A stretch of DNA of 47,348 nt from Lachnoclostridium sp. UBA903 (lineage in GTDB: Bacteria > Bacillota > Clostridia > Lachnospirales > Lachnospiraceae), in the NCBI GenBank assembly GCA_002294045.1, contig DBEP01000050.1, positions 32,409-79,756 on the forward strand, read 5' to 3'. The notes under the pieces were generated by a model that saw only the letters and a list, made by a program, of their open reading frames with translations, did not search any database and was not told the DNA's origin. This document shows positions 9,254 to 18,014 of the stretch, in pieces. A program made the translations under genes and the position numbers. Position 1 is the first letter of the stretch. Each line of letters starts with the position of its first letter.

Positions 9254-10366
9254 ATGAAAAAAACTAAAATTGTAAGAATTATATTTGTACTAACGCTGCT
9301 TTTAACCGTCAATGCATGTGATAATAAAAAGGATGGAAACAAGGTTATCATCGAAGAACCAGGAAAAACCATCACAATCATTGATGATACCGGAGAGGAA
9401 GCGGGTGACCCCATTGTATCGGTGGAGAAAATCGATCGTTATGAGAATGCGGAAATAACCGATTGGCTGGATGAGGAAACGGTGATTGTTTCTAAAGAAA
9501 ATGACTCTCTGGATAAAATGAGCCTGCTGGAACTAGCGGATTACTATCCCAGAAGCTTATACCAGTACGGCATTAATACCAAAGAGTATAAGACATTAAA
9601 GGAGCAAGAGAATGTGTTTTTGGGAGGCGCTGTTCTTTCCGCCGACAAAAAGCACATGCTGTACAGTGAATTCACTTTGGGGGACCCTGTTTATTATGTG
9701 ATGAATCTTGAAACCTCAGATACTTTCGGCATCATGGGAGAAAATATCGGAGGTGCCGTCAGCGCAGGATGGGCCGGCAATGAGGTTATCGGTGCGGCTT
9801 ACGGCAACGGTGCCTATACAGCAAGTACAGCAGGAGAAATCTCCGTATTGGATGGCTTAAAAGAGGAGGCTTTGTTTATTGTCAGGAAAATGAAAGATAA
9901 TATTTATTACAATACAAATTATGATGAATCCTTAATAATGCTGAATGAGGCCACAAAGGAGAAGACTAATCTAAATCTCAGCCATGTTTATGATGTACAG
10001 CCGTCTCCTGACGGAAATGAAATGCTGGTATTGCAAAGCAGCGGTTCCCAAAAAATCCTGATTCTCTGTGATGCGGACGGCAGCAACCAAAAAACTATTG
10101 CGGAAGGTACGGAGCTCGGCGGGGTTTCCTGGTCCCCGGACCAGCGGATGATTGCTTACAATCTGAAAAGCACGGTAAACAATACAACGGTCAGCGGACT
10201 TTATATCTACGATATGCTGACTGCTGAATCCAGCCAGATAGCGGTTGATATCCAAAATGCCGTCACCTGCTGGAGTCCTTCGGGAGAAAAGCTGGTTTAT
10301 GCGGAATGGAATGGAAAACAATATAACAGCAGTATTGTCTATTTAAAGTATTCGCTGGAAAAATAA
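9254..10366 (+). CDS. Propeller-type lipoprotein linked to the two-component system
   Basis: A 370-residue lipoprotein: basic start, hydrophobic core and lipobox LTVNAC with the lipidated Cys at about residue 22. The mature part contains TolB/DPP-IV-like beta-propeller repeats, for example SPDGNEMLVL, ILCDADGSNQKTI, WSPDQRMIAY and WSPSGEKLVYAEW. Such domains bind ligands or proteins at the outer face of the membrane. The start at 9254 has AAGGAGGTGA 5 bases upstream, and the longer frame from 9227 lacks a site. It follows the kinase by 95 bases, so it may sense or modulate input to the kinase; this role is inferred. Specific ligand unknown. Confidence 0.75.
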   Translation: MKKTKIVRIIFVLTLLLTVNACDNKKDGNKVIIEEPGKTITIIDDTGEEAGDPIVSVEKIDRYENAEITDWLDEETVIVSKENDSLDKMSLLELADYYPRSLYQYGINTKEYKTLKEQENVFLGGAVLSADKKHMLYSEFTLGDPVYYVMNLETSDTFGIMGENIGGAVSAGWAGNEVIGAAYGNGAYTASTAGEISVLDGLKEEALFIVRKMKDNIYYNTNYDESLIMLNEATKEKTNLNLSHVYDVQPSPDGNEMLVLQSSGSQKILILCDADGSNQKTIAEGTELGGVSWSPDQRMIAYNLKSTVNNTTVSGLYIYDMLTAESSQIAVDIQNAVTCWSPSGEKLVYAEWNGKQYNSSIVYLKYSLEK

Positions 10367-10532
10367 CTAGCGTGCTGTCCCGTTCATCTTTAGTCAAACT
10401 GTGCTGAATATTTTGTCACTCCGTAAGGCGGAGGAATGAGGCGTAGTGGTTCCTACGCCGACTGACGACAACGCAGCGGACGGCAAAATATCCAGTGCAG
10501 TTTGGCTAATTATGAGCAGGACAGTACACTAG
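10367..10532. repeat. Palindromic CTAG-ended element, family C
   Basis: A 166-bp stretch whose ends, CTAGCGTGCTGTCC (10367-10380) and GGACAGTACACTAG (10519-10532), are near-perfect inverted repeats. The complementarity continues inward (AGTCAAACTG with CAGTTTGGCT). The centre has a small nested palindrome, GGCGTAGTGG/CCTACGCC (10440-10459). It starts directly after the lipoprotein stop. It has no reading frame of its own and no other copy in the window. It looks like a MITE or a long terminator-like intergenic element. Confidence 0.75.
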
Positions 10533-10637
10533 AGTATCATAAAGAGAATGACAGGCTGATACAATAAATAATAAGGCGGCGGATTATTATATATTTTGTT
10601 GCCAAGGTTCTGCCATATTAAGGATGTATTATTAACA

Positions 10638-10674
10638 AAAACCAGGTCCGCAAGTACATTTTGGGCCTGGTTTT
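10638..10674. terminator. Hairpin upstream of the DUF4846 lipoprotein gene
   Basis: AAAACCAGGTCC (10638-10649) pairs with GGGCCTGGTTTT (10663-10674) with one wobble and a 13-base loop, followed by only four T residues. It could end transcription from the lipoprotein operon or act as an attenuator 38 bases before the next start. Confidence 0.5.
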
Positions 10675-10712
10675 GGAGAAATTATGTATATTCTATTCAA
10701 AAGGAGAAGAAA

Positions 10713-11717
10713 ATGAAAGCAGAATATAAGTGCGTATTAATAACCAGGCTGCTTAATGGGGTGAACCGTATTCTTATCTATACTGTGTGCCTGTTATTAC
10801 TTACGGCTTGTAAAGGAAATGAAAAAACAGAGCAATCTTATGAACGAACGGATAACTCCATGACACAGGACTTGTCGGTGGAAAGCTCAGAAGAAAGTTT
10901 AGAGGAAAGCCCGGAAAATATTCAGGAAACCGAGCCGCCTGATGCAGATACGGACGATATGCCTGCCGAACCCCTTATCATTACCGACGGGAAAACAATT
11001 TCGGAAAGGTTTGACGTACCCGAGGGATTTACAAGACAGGAATCGGAAGAGGAATCCTTCGCATACTATCTTCAGAATCTGCCCTTAAAGCCGGACGGTG
11101 CTAAAGTAAAATATTACGATGGCAGAGAAAAGCTGCGGGATGTTTATCTGGCGGTAGTTGATTTCAGCCTGGGTGAAAGAGACCTGCAGCAGTGCGCCGA
11201 TGCGGTGATACGTCTAAGAGCAGAATATTTATATGCCGGGGAGAGGTATGATGAAATCCGATTTAACTTTGTAAGCGGTTTTAAAGCGGAATTTTCAAAA
11301 TGGGCTGACGGCAGCGGCATATCGGTAAACGGCAGCAGCGTTTCATGGAACACGAACCGTAATAACAATAGTTCTTATGATAGCTTTCAAAAATATCTTG
11401 ATATCGTTTATGCCTATGCCTCCACTTTGTCTTTGGAAAAGGAATTAATTGCAAAGCCCTTCTCGGATTTATCCGCAGGCGATGTATTTATACAGGGCGG
11501 CTCTCCGGGTCATTGTGTTATTGTTGTCGACATGGCAGTAAATGAAAATACCGGTGAAAAAGTCTTTATGCTGGCCCAAAGTTATATGCCGGCCCAGGAC
11601 ATTCAGATTTTGAAGGGCGACAGGGAAGGCTCCCCTTGGTTTTCCGCAAATATAGAAGATACTTTAAGAACGCCCGAGTGGACGTTTAACATTTCCGACC
11701 TGAAAACATGGGAATGA
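10713..11717 (+). CDS. DUF4846-domain lipoprotein
   Basis: A 334-residue predicted lipoprotein: hydrophobic segment at about 21-32 and lipobox LLTAC, then an acidic Ser/Glu/Pro-rich spacer to about residue 90. The folded domain (about 95-334) matches DUF4846: conserved stretches include GFKAEFSKWADG, the SYDSFQKYLDIVYAYASTLSL segment, and DVFIQGGSPGHCVIVVDMA followed by MLAQSYMPAQDI. The PGH(C/A)VIVVD element resembles a papain-like or amidase-type core, but a catalytic role is not established. The start at 10713 has AAGGAG 6 bases upstream; the frame opens earlier at 10596 without a site. It is separated from the upstream operon by a palindromic element and a hairpin, so it is probably transcribed independently. 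Confidence 0.85.
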   Translation: MKAEYKCVLITRLLNGVNRILIYTVCLLLLTACKGNEKTEQSYERTDNSMTQDLSVESSEESLEESPENIQETEPPDADTDDMPAEPLIITDGKTISERFDVPEGFTRQESEEESFAYYLQNLPLKPDGAKVKYYDGREKLRDVYLAVVDFSLGERDLQQCADAVIRLRAEYLYAGERYDEIRFNFVSGFKAEFSKWADGSGISVNGSSVSWNTNRNNNSSYDSFQKYLDIVYAYASTLSLEKELIAKPFSDLSAGDVFIQGGSPGHCVIVVDMAVNENTGEKVFMLAQSYMPAQDIQILKGDREGSPWFSANIEDTLRTPEWTFNISDLKTWE

Positions 11718-11782
11718 GGCTTTAAAATGACAGTAGTATAATGCGGCAGAACTATTCCGGCAAAAATCAACGGAGGATGCAG

Positions 11783-12583
11783 ATGGGAATTTTATTGAAT
11801 CGTTTATTAATCATTCTGAATGACAGTGATCCTAAATCAACGGATTACCATATTGCATTTAGCTTATTATCAAATTTTTATTCGATTTGTGAGATGTCCA
11901 TAGGTGAAGTGGCTAACTTATGTTCCGTATCAAAGTCAACCATATCCAAATTTATAAGAAAACTTAATTTTGAAGATTATGCGGAGTTTAAAGCCGCCGC
12001 ACCATTTGTAGAAAATAAGTACGGATTTAAGCTTAATTACAATCAAAATATAGCTGAATATATAGAACAGAATAGTCTGGCTTCTTATATTGATATCATT
12101 CTGAATGACATTTCCTTTTGTAAGAAAAACATTGATATGGAGAGAGTGAAAGAATTAGCAGGGGATTTGGTTAAATATAAGAAGGTGGCCAGTTTTGGAC
12201 TGTTATTCTCGGAGTTAGGCGCCATGGATTTGCAGACAAAGCTGGCTTATAACGGAAAATTCATTATTACGAACCTGAGTGATGTGAAACAGGATGATTT
12301 TATAAACAGCGCTGAAGAAGATACCTTGATTATTATTTACTCCAACTCCGGCACCTATATTCAGCGTTACATGCTTTCGGAATTTCAGACTAAAAAAGAT
12401 TATTCCAAAATCAAGGCAAAAATTGTTCTTATAACCGGAAATGCAAGGATGGAAAATCATCCGGACGTAGATTTGTGCATAAGCTTTAGCCATAAATCCA
12501 CCGTTCAGACACACTCCATACTTTACCCTTTGATTAACGACATAATTGTAATGGAATATAGAAAACTGACAAGAAAAAAATAA
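11783..12583 (+). CDS. RpiR/MurR-family transcriptional regulator
   Basis: A 266-residue regulator with an N-terminal helix-turn-helix of the RpiR type (about 1-75, ANLCSVSKSTISKFIRKLNF) and a C-terminal SIS sugar-phosphate-binding domain (about 105-240, including KKVASFGLLFSEL and LIIIYSNSGTYIQ). Family members sense phosphosugars. It precedes a beta-glucoside PTS and a 6-phospho-beta-glucosidase, so 6-phospho-beta-glucosides are the likely effectors and that operon the likely target. The start at 11783 has GGAGG 6 bases upstream. The frame extends to an ATG at 11741 that lacks a good site. Whether it activates or represses cannot be told. Confidence 0.88.
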   Translation: MGILLNRLLIILNDSDPKSTDYHIAFSLLSNFYSICEMSIGEVANLCSVSKSTISKFIRKLNFEDYAEFKAAAPFVENKYGFKLNYNQNIAEYIEQNSLASYIDIILNDISFCKKNIDMERVKELAGDLVKYKKVASFGLLFSELGAMDLQTKLAYNGKFIITNLSDVKQDDFINSAEEDTLIIIYSNSGTYIQRYMLSEFQTKKDYSKIKAKIVLITGNARMENHPDVDLCISFSHKSTVQTHSILYPLINDIIVMEYRKLTRKK

Positions 12584-12586
12584 GCA

Positions 12587-12673
12587 GGGGCTGTTGCAAC
12601 CAGGCCGCTGAAAAAATCCTTCATGCAAATTTGGCATGAGGGACTTTTTCAGCGGCCTCGTTACAACAGCCTC
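12587..12673. repeat. Family A copy 3 with a nested long hairpin; likely terminator
   Basis: The outer arms GGGGCTGTTGCAAC (12587-12600) and GTTACAACAGCCTC (12660-12673) match family A and pair at 12 of 14 positions. The interior differs from the other copies: it is a 25-bp near-perfect stem (12602-12626 with 12634-12658, one mismatch and one wobble) around a 7-base loop. TTATTTTTTT follows the right arm. It begins 4 bases after the RpiR stop and should be a strong terminator between regulator and PTS genes. Confidence 0.85.
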
Positions 12674-12763
12674 TTATTTTTTTATACCTATGGAGTTTCT
12701 AAAAATCGAACTTTTAAGGAATCGGAAAAATATATGTTATTATTAGGTTACCAATAAAAAAGT

Positions 12764-12775
12764 CCTTGGCCAAGG
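12764..12775. promoter_or_regulatory. Candidate RpiR operator before the PTS gene
   Basis: The perfect 12-bp palindrome CCTTGGCCAAGG lies 37 bases upstream of the EIIBCA start. Its symmetry and position between regulator and target make it a plausible operator for the RpiR protein encoded just upstream. No second copy was found in the window. Confidence 0.45.
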
Positions 12776-12812
12776 GTAAACTAATCAATAAATATATGGA
12801 GGGAACATTATT

Positions 12813-14687
12813 ATGGCTAAAAAAAATTATGATGAATTAGCTGAACAAATAATTGCCTTTGTCGGAGGAGTAGAAAATATTACGGATCTAACACATTGTG
12901 TTACAAGATTAAGATTTAAACTAAAGGATAATTCGGCAGCGGATCAGAAAGCCTTAAAGGCCTTGGACGGTGTATTATCTGTAGTTATTGGAAACGGTCA
13001 GTTTCAGGTTGTTGTGGGAAATGCGGTAGAAGATATTTTCAATACGATTTTAAAACTTTATCCCATAAAAACGGAAAAGGGAAATGGAGAGCCGGAGGAA
13101 AAAAGCGGCAATTTCATAACCAGAGCGCTGAACACGATGGCAGTCATTGTCAATCCGGTTGTTATTGCCCTGGCCGGTGCCGGAATGATAAAAGCATTGC
13201 TGGTTATCCTGACAACAACGCTGGGAGTATTAGATAATACCGGAAGCACCTATATGATTCTGTCAGCCGCAGGAAACAGCGTATTCTATTTTCTGCCCCT
13301 GTTCCTGGCCTTTTCCTCCGCCAAAGCTTTCAATTGTAATCCATATATATCGTTGGCAATCGTAGGCGCCCTTCTGGAACCGAATTTTACCGGATTAATG
13401 CAGAATGCCGGTGATGTGACTTCTTTTATGGGAATTCCGGTAGTATTGATGAAGTATTCCGGTACATTGGTTCCGGCCATCATAGCTGTTTTAGTATATT
13501 CCAAGTTAGAAAAGCTGTTAAAGAAATTCATACCTAAGAGTATAGAGTTGTTTGCACTATCCTTTGCAGCTCTTATTATTATGGTGCCGCTTTGCGTCAT
13601 TGTAATTGGACCGGTTGGTGTATATCTTGCAAACGGAATCGGAGATTTTGTAAACTTTATGAGTGCCCAGAACGGACTTCTGACCGGGTTAATCATAGGA
13701 GGCGGGTGGACGCTCCTGGTAATGATTGGAATACACTGGGGTGTGGCTCCGATTATGATTAACAATATCTCAACCTACGGATATGATTTTATACGTCCTA
13801 TGGTTGCGGCGGCTACCTTTGGAAGTGCCGGTGCTGCCTTTGGCGTATTCCTAAAAGCGAAAAAAAAGGAAACAAAAGCGTTTGCACTCTCTGCCGTGGT
13901 TCCCGCATTGCTTGGAGGGGTAACAGAACCAATTGTATACGGTATTTCCATTAAATACAAAAAGCCGTTTATAGCACAGATTATCGGTGGGGCTATTGCC
14001 GGCGCATTTATGGGTGCAATGCATACGAAGGCATTTGTCTACGTATTTCCGGCACTGACAACCCTGCCTGCATTCTTTGGAGATACATTTGTGTATTATG
14101 TAATAGGTATTAGCCTGGCATTTATAATTACGGCCGTACTTACCTGGATTCTTGGTATTGACGAATCAACAGACGGGGAAAAGGAAAAGAGAGCTGCGGC
14201 TGTTCATAAGCCGAATGCAATACAAAATAAAGAGATTGTACTGAGCGCCTTTGCAGAGGGAAAAGTTGCAGGATTAGAAGACGTACAGGATGAAGTATTT
14301 GCATCTAAGGCTATGGGGAACGGCGTGGCTATTGTTCCGGATAAAGGAATTCTATTTGCTCCGGCTGACGGAGAAATTGCAGCCGTTTTCAAAACGGGCC
14401 ATGCGGTCGGCATGACCGCCGATAACGGAACAGAGCTTTTGCTGCATATCGGGATTAACACGGTGGAAATGAACGGAAAAGGTTTTAAGACGTGTGTGGA
14501 AGCGGGACAGCAGGTAAAACGCGGCCATGTTCTGGTTGAATTCGATATGGAAGAAATAAAAAGAGCAGGTTATGACACCACTGCCTTATTGTTTATTACC
14601 AATACGGATGAACATGAGAATATTGAGATTACATCTGCTGGACATGTGACGCAGAAAGATAATCTAATAACAGCCAGGAGGATATAA
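12813..14687 (+). CDS. PTS beta-glucoside transporter subunit EIIBCA
   Basis: A 624-residue fused permease that imports and phosphorylates beta-glucosides (cellobiose or aryl-beta-glucosides) using phosphate from HPr. EIIB is N-terminal with phospho-Cys C29 in LTHCVTRLRFKL. EIIC spans about 105-455 with about ten hydrophobic segments and the GVTEPIVYG and IGIHWGVAP motifs. EIIA is at about 490-620, with H530 (TGHAVG) and the phospho-acceptor H545 (LLLHIGINTVEM). GGAGGG lies 8 bases upstream of the ATG. One base separates its stop from the GH1 start, so the two are co-translated. The RpiR gene and a palindrome upstream suggest induction by substrate. The exact sugar cannot be decided from sequence. 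Confidence 0.94.
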   Translation: MAKKNYDELAEQIIAFVGGVENITDLTHCVTRLRFKLKDNSAADQKALKALDGVLSVVIGNGQFQVVVGNAVEDIFNTILKLYPIKTEKGNGEPEEKSGNFITRALNTMAVIVNPVVIALAGAGMIKALLVILTTTLGVLDNTGSTYMILSAAGNSVFYFLPLFLAFSSAKAFNCNPYISLAIVGALLEPNFTGLMQNAGDVTSFMGIPVVLMKYSGTLVPAIIAVLVYSKLEKLLKKFIPKSIELFALSFAALIIMVPLCVIVIGPVGVYLANGIGDFVNFMSAQNGLLTGLIIGGGWTLLVMIGIHWGVAPIMINNISTYGYDFIRPMVAAATFGSAGAAFGVFLKAKKKETKAFALSAVVPALLGGVTEPIVYGISIKYKKPFIAQIIGGAIAGAFMGAMHTKAFVYVFPALTTLPAFFGDTFVYYVIGISLAFIITAVLTWILGIDESTDGEKEKRAAAVHKPNAIQNKEIVLSAFAEGKVAGLEDVQDEVFASKAMGNGVAIVPDKGILFAPADGEIAAVFKTGHAVGMTADNGTELLLHIGINTVEMNGKGFKTCVEAGQQVKRGHVLVEFDMEEIKRAGYDTTALLFITNTDEHENIEITSAGHVTQKDNLITARRI

Positions 14688-14688
14688 A

Positions 14689-16167
14689 ATGCAGAATATT
14701 ATTTTTCCGGAAGGATTTTTATGGGGAGGCGCAACCGCAGCCAATCAGTGTGAAGGTGCCTGGAATGAAGACGGGAAAGGCATGTCCGTTGCGGATTGCA
14801 GCATGTATAACAGGGATTTGGATCCCGGTGATTATAAGGCACAGCATACAATAACCAGTAAGGATATTGAGAAAGCAATGCTAAGTCAGGATACCGGCAG
14901 GTATGCCAAACGTCATGGAATTGATTTTTATCACAGATACAAAGAAGATTTGGACTTGTTTCAGAAAATGGGATTTAAGATACTTCGGGTATCCGTTCAA
15001 TGGACCAGAATTTATCCGAACGGTATCGAAGAAGAACCTAATGAAAGCGGATTACAGCATTATGAAAATTTATTTAAGGAAATGAAAAAAAGAGGTATTG
15101 AACCGTTGGTGACCCTGCATCATTATGAGATGCCGCTGTATTTATCCAATCATTATGACGGCTGGTATAAAAGAGAGGTAATCGATTTGTTCCTGAAATT
15201 CTGCAAAACCGTATATAAGCGATACAATGGATTAGTACAATACTGGTTAACTTTTAATGAAATTGATAGTGTGTTCCGGCATCCTTTTACCACGGCCGGA
15301 TTAGTAGAAGACCGTTATCCGGAAGAAAAATGGGAAGAAATCATTTACCAGGCTGTTCATAACCAGTTTGTAGCAAGTGCACTGGCAACAAAATATCTCC
15401 ATGAAATGATTCCGGGTGCCCGGATGGGCTGTATGATTACCAGAACGCTGACATACCCTGAAAACTGTCATCCGCAGAATGTATTGGCAGCTCTGAAAGA
15501 AAACAGAAAAAATTATTATTATTCGGACGTACAGGTAAGGGGAGAATATCCCGTACACATTAAAAAGGAATGGAAAAGAAAAAATATTGAGGTAATTTTC
15601 GGCGAAGAAGATGAAAAAATCCTGAAAGAATACCCGGTGGATTTTGTATCCTTCAGTTATTATATGAGCCGTGTTACCAGCATGGATGAAGCAAATAAAG
15701 AGCTGGTAAGCGGCAATCTTACAGGCGGGGTAAAAAATCCTTATCTGGAGACTACGGAATGGAACTGGCAGATTGACCCGACCGGTTTATGCATATCCCT
15801 GATTGAGTTGTATGACAGATATGAAAAACCCCTGTTTATTGTTGAAAACGGACTGGGAAGCAAGGATACGGTGGAGCCGGACGGAAGCATCCGGGACGAT
15901 TATCGTATCCGGTATTATAAAGAGCATATTCAGGCGATTGCCGATGCCATGGAAGAAGGGGTGGAGGTTATGGGATATACCCCGTGGGGATGTATTGATA
16001 TGGTAAGTATGTCTACCTGCCAGATGTCAAAACGATATGGATTTATTTATGTGGATTTGGATGACATGGGAAAGGGTACCTGCGAAAGAAAGAAGAAAAA
16101 ATCCTTCTATTGGTATAAACAGGTCATAGCTACAAATGGAAGGGATTTGGAAAACCACGAGATATAA
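14689..16167 (+). CDS. 6-phospho-beta-glucosidase, GH1
   Basis: A 492-residue cytoplasmic GH1 enzyme that hydrolyses the 6-phospho-beta-glucosides delivered by the adjacent PTS. The N-terminal FPEGFLWGGATAANQCEG is the GH1 signature. The acid/base is E191 (LTFNEID) and the nucleophile E386 (IVENGLG). The C-terminal SMSTCQMSKRYGFIYVD carries the Ser/Lys/Tyr set that binds the 6-phosphate and separates phospho- from plain beta-glucosidases. Length is normal for the family. AGGAGG (7 bases upstream) lies inside the end of the PTS gene. No terminator was seen directly after it. Confidence 0.95.
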   Translation: MQNIIFPEGFLWGGATAANQCEGAWNEDGKGMSVADCSMYNRDLDPGDYKAQHTITSKDIEKAMLSQDTGRYAKRHGIDFYHRYKEDLDLFQKMGFKILRVSVQWTRIYPNGIEEEPNESGLQHYENLFKEMKKRGIEPLVTLHHYEMPLYLSNHYDGWYKREVIDLFLKFCKTVYKRYNGLVQYWLTFNEIDSVFRHPFTTAGLVEDRYPEEKWEEIIYQAVHNQFVASALATKYLHEMIPGARMGCMITRTLTYPENCHPQNVLAALKENRKNYYYSDVQVRGEYPVHIKKEWKRKNIEVIFGEEDEKILKEYPVDFVSFSYYMSRVTSMDEANKELVSGNLTGGVKNPYLETTEWNWQIDPTGLCISLIELYDRYEKPLFIVENGLGSKDTVEPDGSIRDDYRIRYYKEHIQAIADAMEEGVEVMGYTPWGCIDMVSMSTCQMSKRYGFIYVDLDDMGKGTCERKKKKSFYWYKQVIATNGRDLENHEI

Positions 16168-16386
16168 ACTGTGCCGGAGTGTTTTAGAAAATGTCTGTAT
16201 TAAATGGAGAGCTGAAAATTATCTGTACAATATCAAAATTTGAAAAGTATTGATAGACAATAAAAGGGATATTATGTATAATTATTCCATAAAGCATATG
16301 TCCCAATATATTAAAAAGGAGGGGGAGCGTTATTTGTAATTTCAGGAACATATGTTTTGAGAAAAATAATAGGAGGTTAAATAGTT

Positions 16387-17763
16387 ATGAAGTGTATCAA
16401 ACGTATCAGGTGTATTGTACTTAGTTTGGTCTTGGGGTTATCTGTGTTATATGCCTTACCGTCAATGGAACCCGTAAACGCCGCAACCACGGTTGTCCAT
16501 AATTTCACAACCAGTGGGACAAGCAGTTCTTTCTTTACCATTTCAGGAAATCTTTCTACCATTAAGGGAACAATTACTTATAATGGTTTAACGCTTACAC
16601 AGTGCCTGAAAATCGAAACCTCAACCAGTATAAGCTTTACTACGGCAGGAACATCCACATTAAAATTAGTATTTAATGATGCCGACGGCACCAGAATAAA
16701 AGTGGATGGAACGAATTATGCAATGACAGGCGGACTTGTCAATGTATCCCTGGGAGCGGGCGCGCATACCATTACAAAAACCGACGTGGCAAATCTTTAC
16801 TATATAGAACTTACAACGGATGGAGGGGTTACACCTACCGTTACGCCTACCGCTACACCCACAGCTACGCCAACCGTTACACCGCCACCCACAAGCGGCG
16901 ACATTATCCTTTCGCCCGGTGGCTCTGTGACTTTACAGGAAGCAATTAATACGGTGCAATCCGGAAAGGCAATCTATTTGAGAGCCGGCGCGTACCAATA
17001 TTCAAGCACGATTCTTATTGCAGAAGGCAATAACGGTACATCCGGCGCAAGGAAAAAAATATATGCCTATGGCGACGGAGAACCGGTTGTTGACTTTTCA
17101 GCCATGGCTGAAAATAGTTCCAACAGAGGTATCGTTCTGGCGGCAAACTACTGGCATGTCAGAGGAATTACAATTAAAGGTGCCGGCGACAATGGAATGC
17201 TGCTTGCCGGACATAACAATATAATTGAAGATTGTACATTTAGGGAAAATCATGATTCAGGGCTTCAATTATCAAGATATAATACATCCTATAATTCCAT
17301 CAGCCAATGGCCCAGCAATAATCTGGTTACCGGTTGCTTATCAACGGAAAATGTAGATTCAGGCCGTGAAGATGCAGACGGTTTTGCAGCTAAATTAACC
17401 TGCGGGGAAGGCAATAGGTTTGTAGACTGCATAGCAATTTACAATTGTGACGACGGATGGGATTTATATACGAAATCGGACACAGGTGCTATCGGTGTAG
17501 TTACTATGGAAAATTGTGAAGCGTCCTATAATGGCAAATTCCCCGATGGTTCGCTGACCGGCGGAGACGGGAACGGTTTTAAATTAGGAGATGATACTGC
17601 GTCCGTACCTCATATACTAAAAAACTGTGTAGCCAACTATAATGCAAAACATGGTTTCACAGGCAATGGCAACCCGGCAACCTTTATTATGGATAATTGC
17701 ACCGGTACCGGAAACGGCGGAAAGCTTTTCGACAGAATAACAAGTACCACATCCGGTTCATAA
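16387..17763 (+). CDS. Secreted pectate lyase, PL9, with N-terminal accessory domain
   Basis: A 458-residue exported protein that would cleave polygalacturonate by beta-elimination. Signal peptide to about residue 34 (VNAA). Residues about 36-145 form a beta-rich domain (KLVFNDADGTRIKVDG) that looks like a carbohydrate-binding module of a type attached to clostridial pectinases. A TPTVTPTATPTATPTV linker follows. Residues about 172-455 are a right-handed beta-helix of PL9 type: YWHVRGITIKGAGDNGM, HNNIIEDCTF, DSGLQLSRY, and the calcium-site stretch DADGFAAKLTCGEGN with its conserved Lys. AGGAGG lies 10 bases before the ATG. It is convergent with the GntR/LacI regulator and separated from it by a symmetric terminator. 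No dockerin or anchor was seen. Confidence 0.92.
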   Translation: MKCIKRIRCIVLSLVLGLSVLYALPSMEPVNAATTVVHNFTTSGTSSSFFTISGNLSTIKGTITYNGLTLTQCLKIETSTSISFTTAGTSTLKLVFNDADGTRIKVDGTNYAMTGGLVNVSLGAGAHTITKTDVANLYYIELTTDGGVTPTVTPTATPTATPTVTPPPTSGDIILSPGGSVTLQEAINTVQSGKAIYLRAGAYQYSSTILIAEGNNGTSGARKKIYAYGDGEPVVDFSAMAENSSNRGIVLAANYWHVRGITIKGAGDNGMLLAGHNNIIEDCTFRENHDSGLQLSRYNTSYNSISQWPSNNLVTGCLSTENVDSGREDADGFAAKLTCGEGNRFVDCIAIYNCDDGWDLYTKSDTGAIGVVTMENCEASYNGKFPDGSLTGGDGNGFKLGDDTASVPHILKNCVANYNAKHGFTGNGNPATFIMDNCTGTGNGGKLFDRITSTTSGS

Positions 17764-17849
17764 ATCCGCCGCCAATCACTATACAGGAAAAGGGGATTAA
17801 GTAAAAAACCGGTATGGTTTTGCAAATTTAATTCGTTTAAAACATATAT

Positions 17850-17894
17850 AAAATTGCCGGCTTTATACTTTAATTGAATAAAGCCGGCAATTTT
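17850..17894. terminator. Bidirectional intrinsic terminator
   Basis: A perfect 17-bp stem, AAAATTGCCGGCTTTAT (17850-17866) with ATAAAGCCGGCAATTTT (17878-17894), and an 11-base loop. A-runs on one side and T-runs on the other let it work for both the PL9 gene and the convergent regulator gene. Confidence 0.9.
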
Positions 17895-18014
17895 CTTGAT
17901 TAGAATCATTTTGATTGTATGAATGCGTTTTACCGGATACTTTGGCATTAAATTTTGCGTATACCTCTACTGCACTCTCAACCAGGGAGTGCTGCGGAAG
18001 AATCTATACGGACC

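Noticed and set aside
16250..16282. TTGATA and TATAAT as a PL9 promoter
   Set aside because: The spacing is 21 bases, too long for a normal sigma-A promoter.
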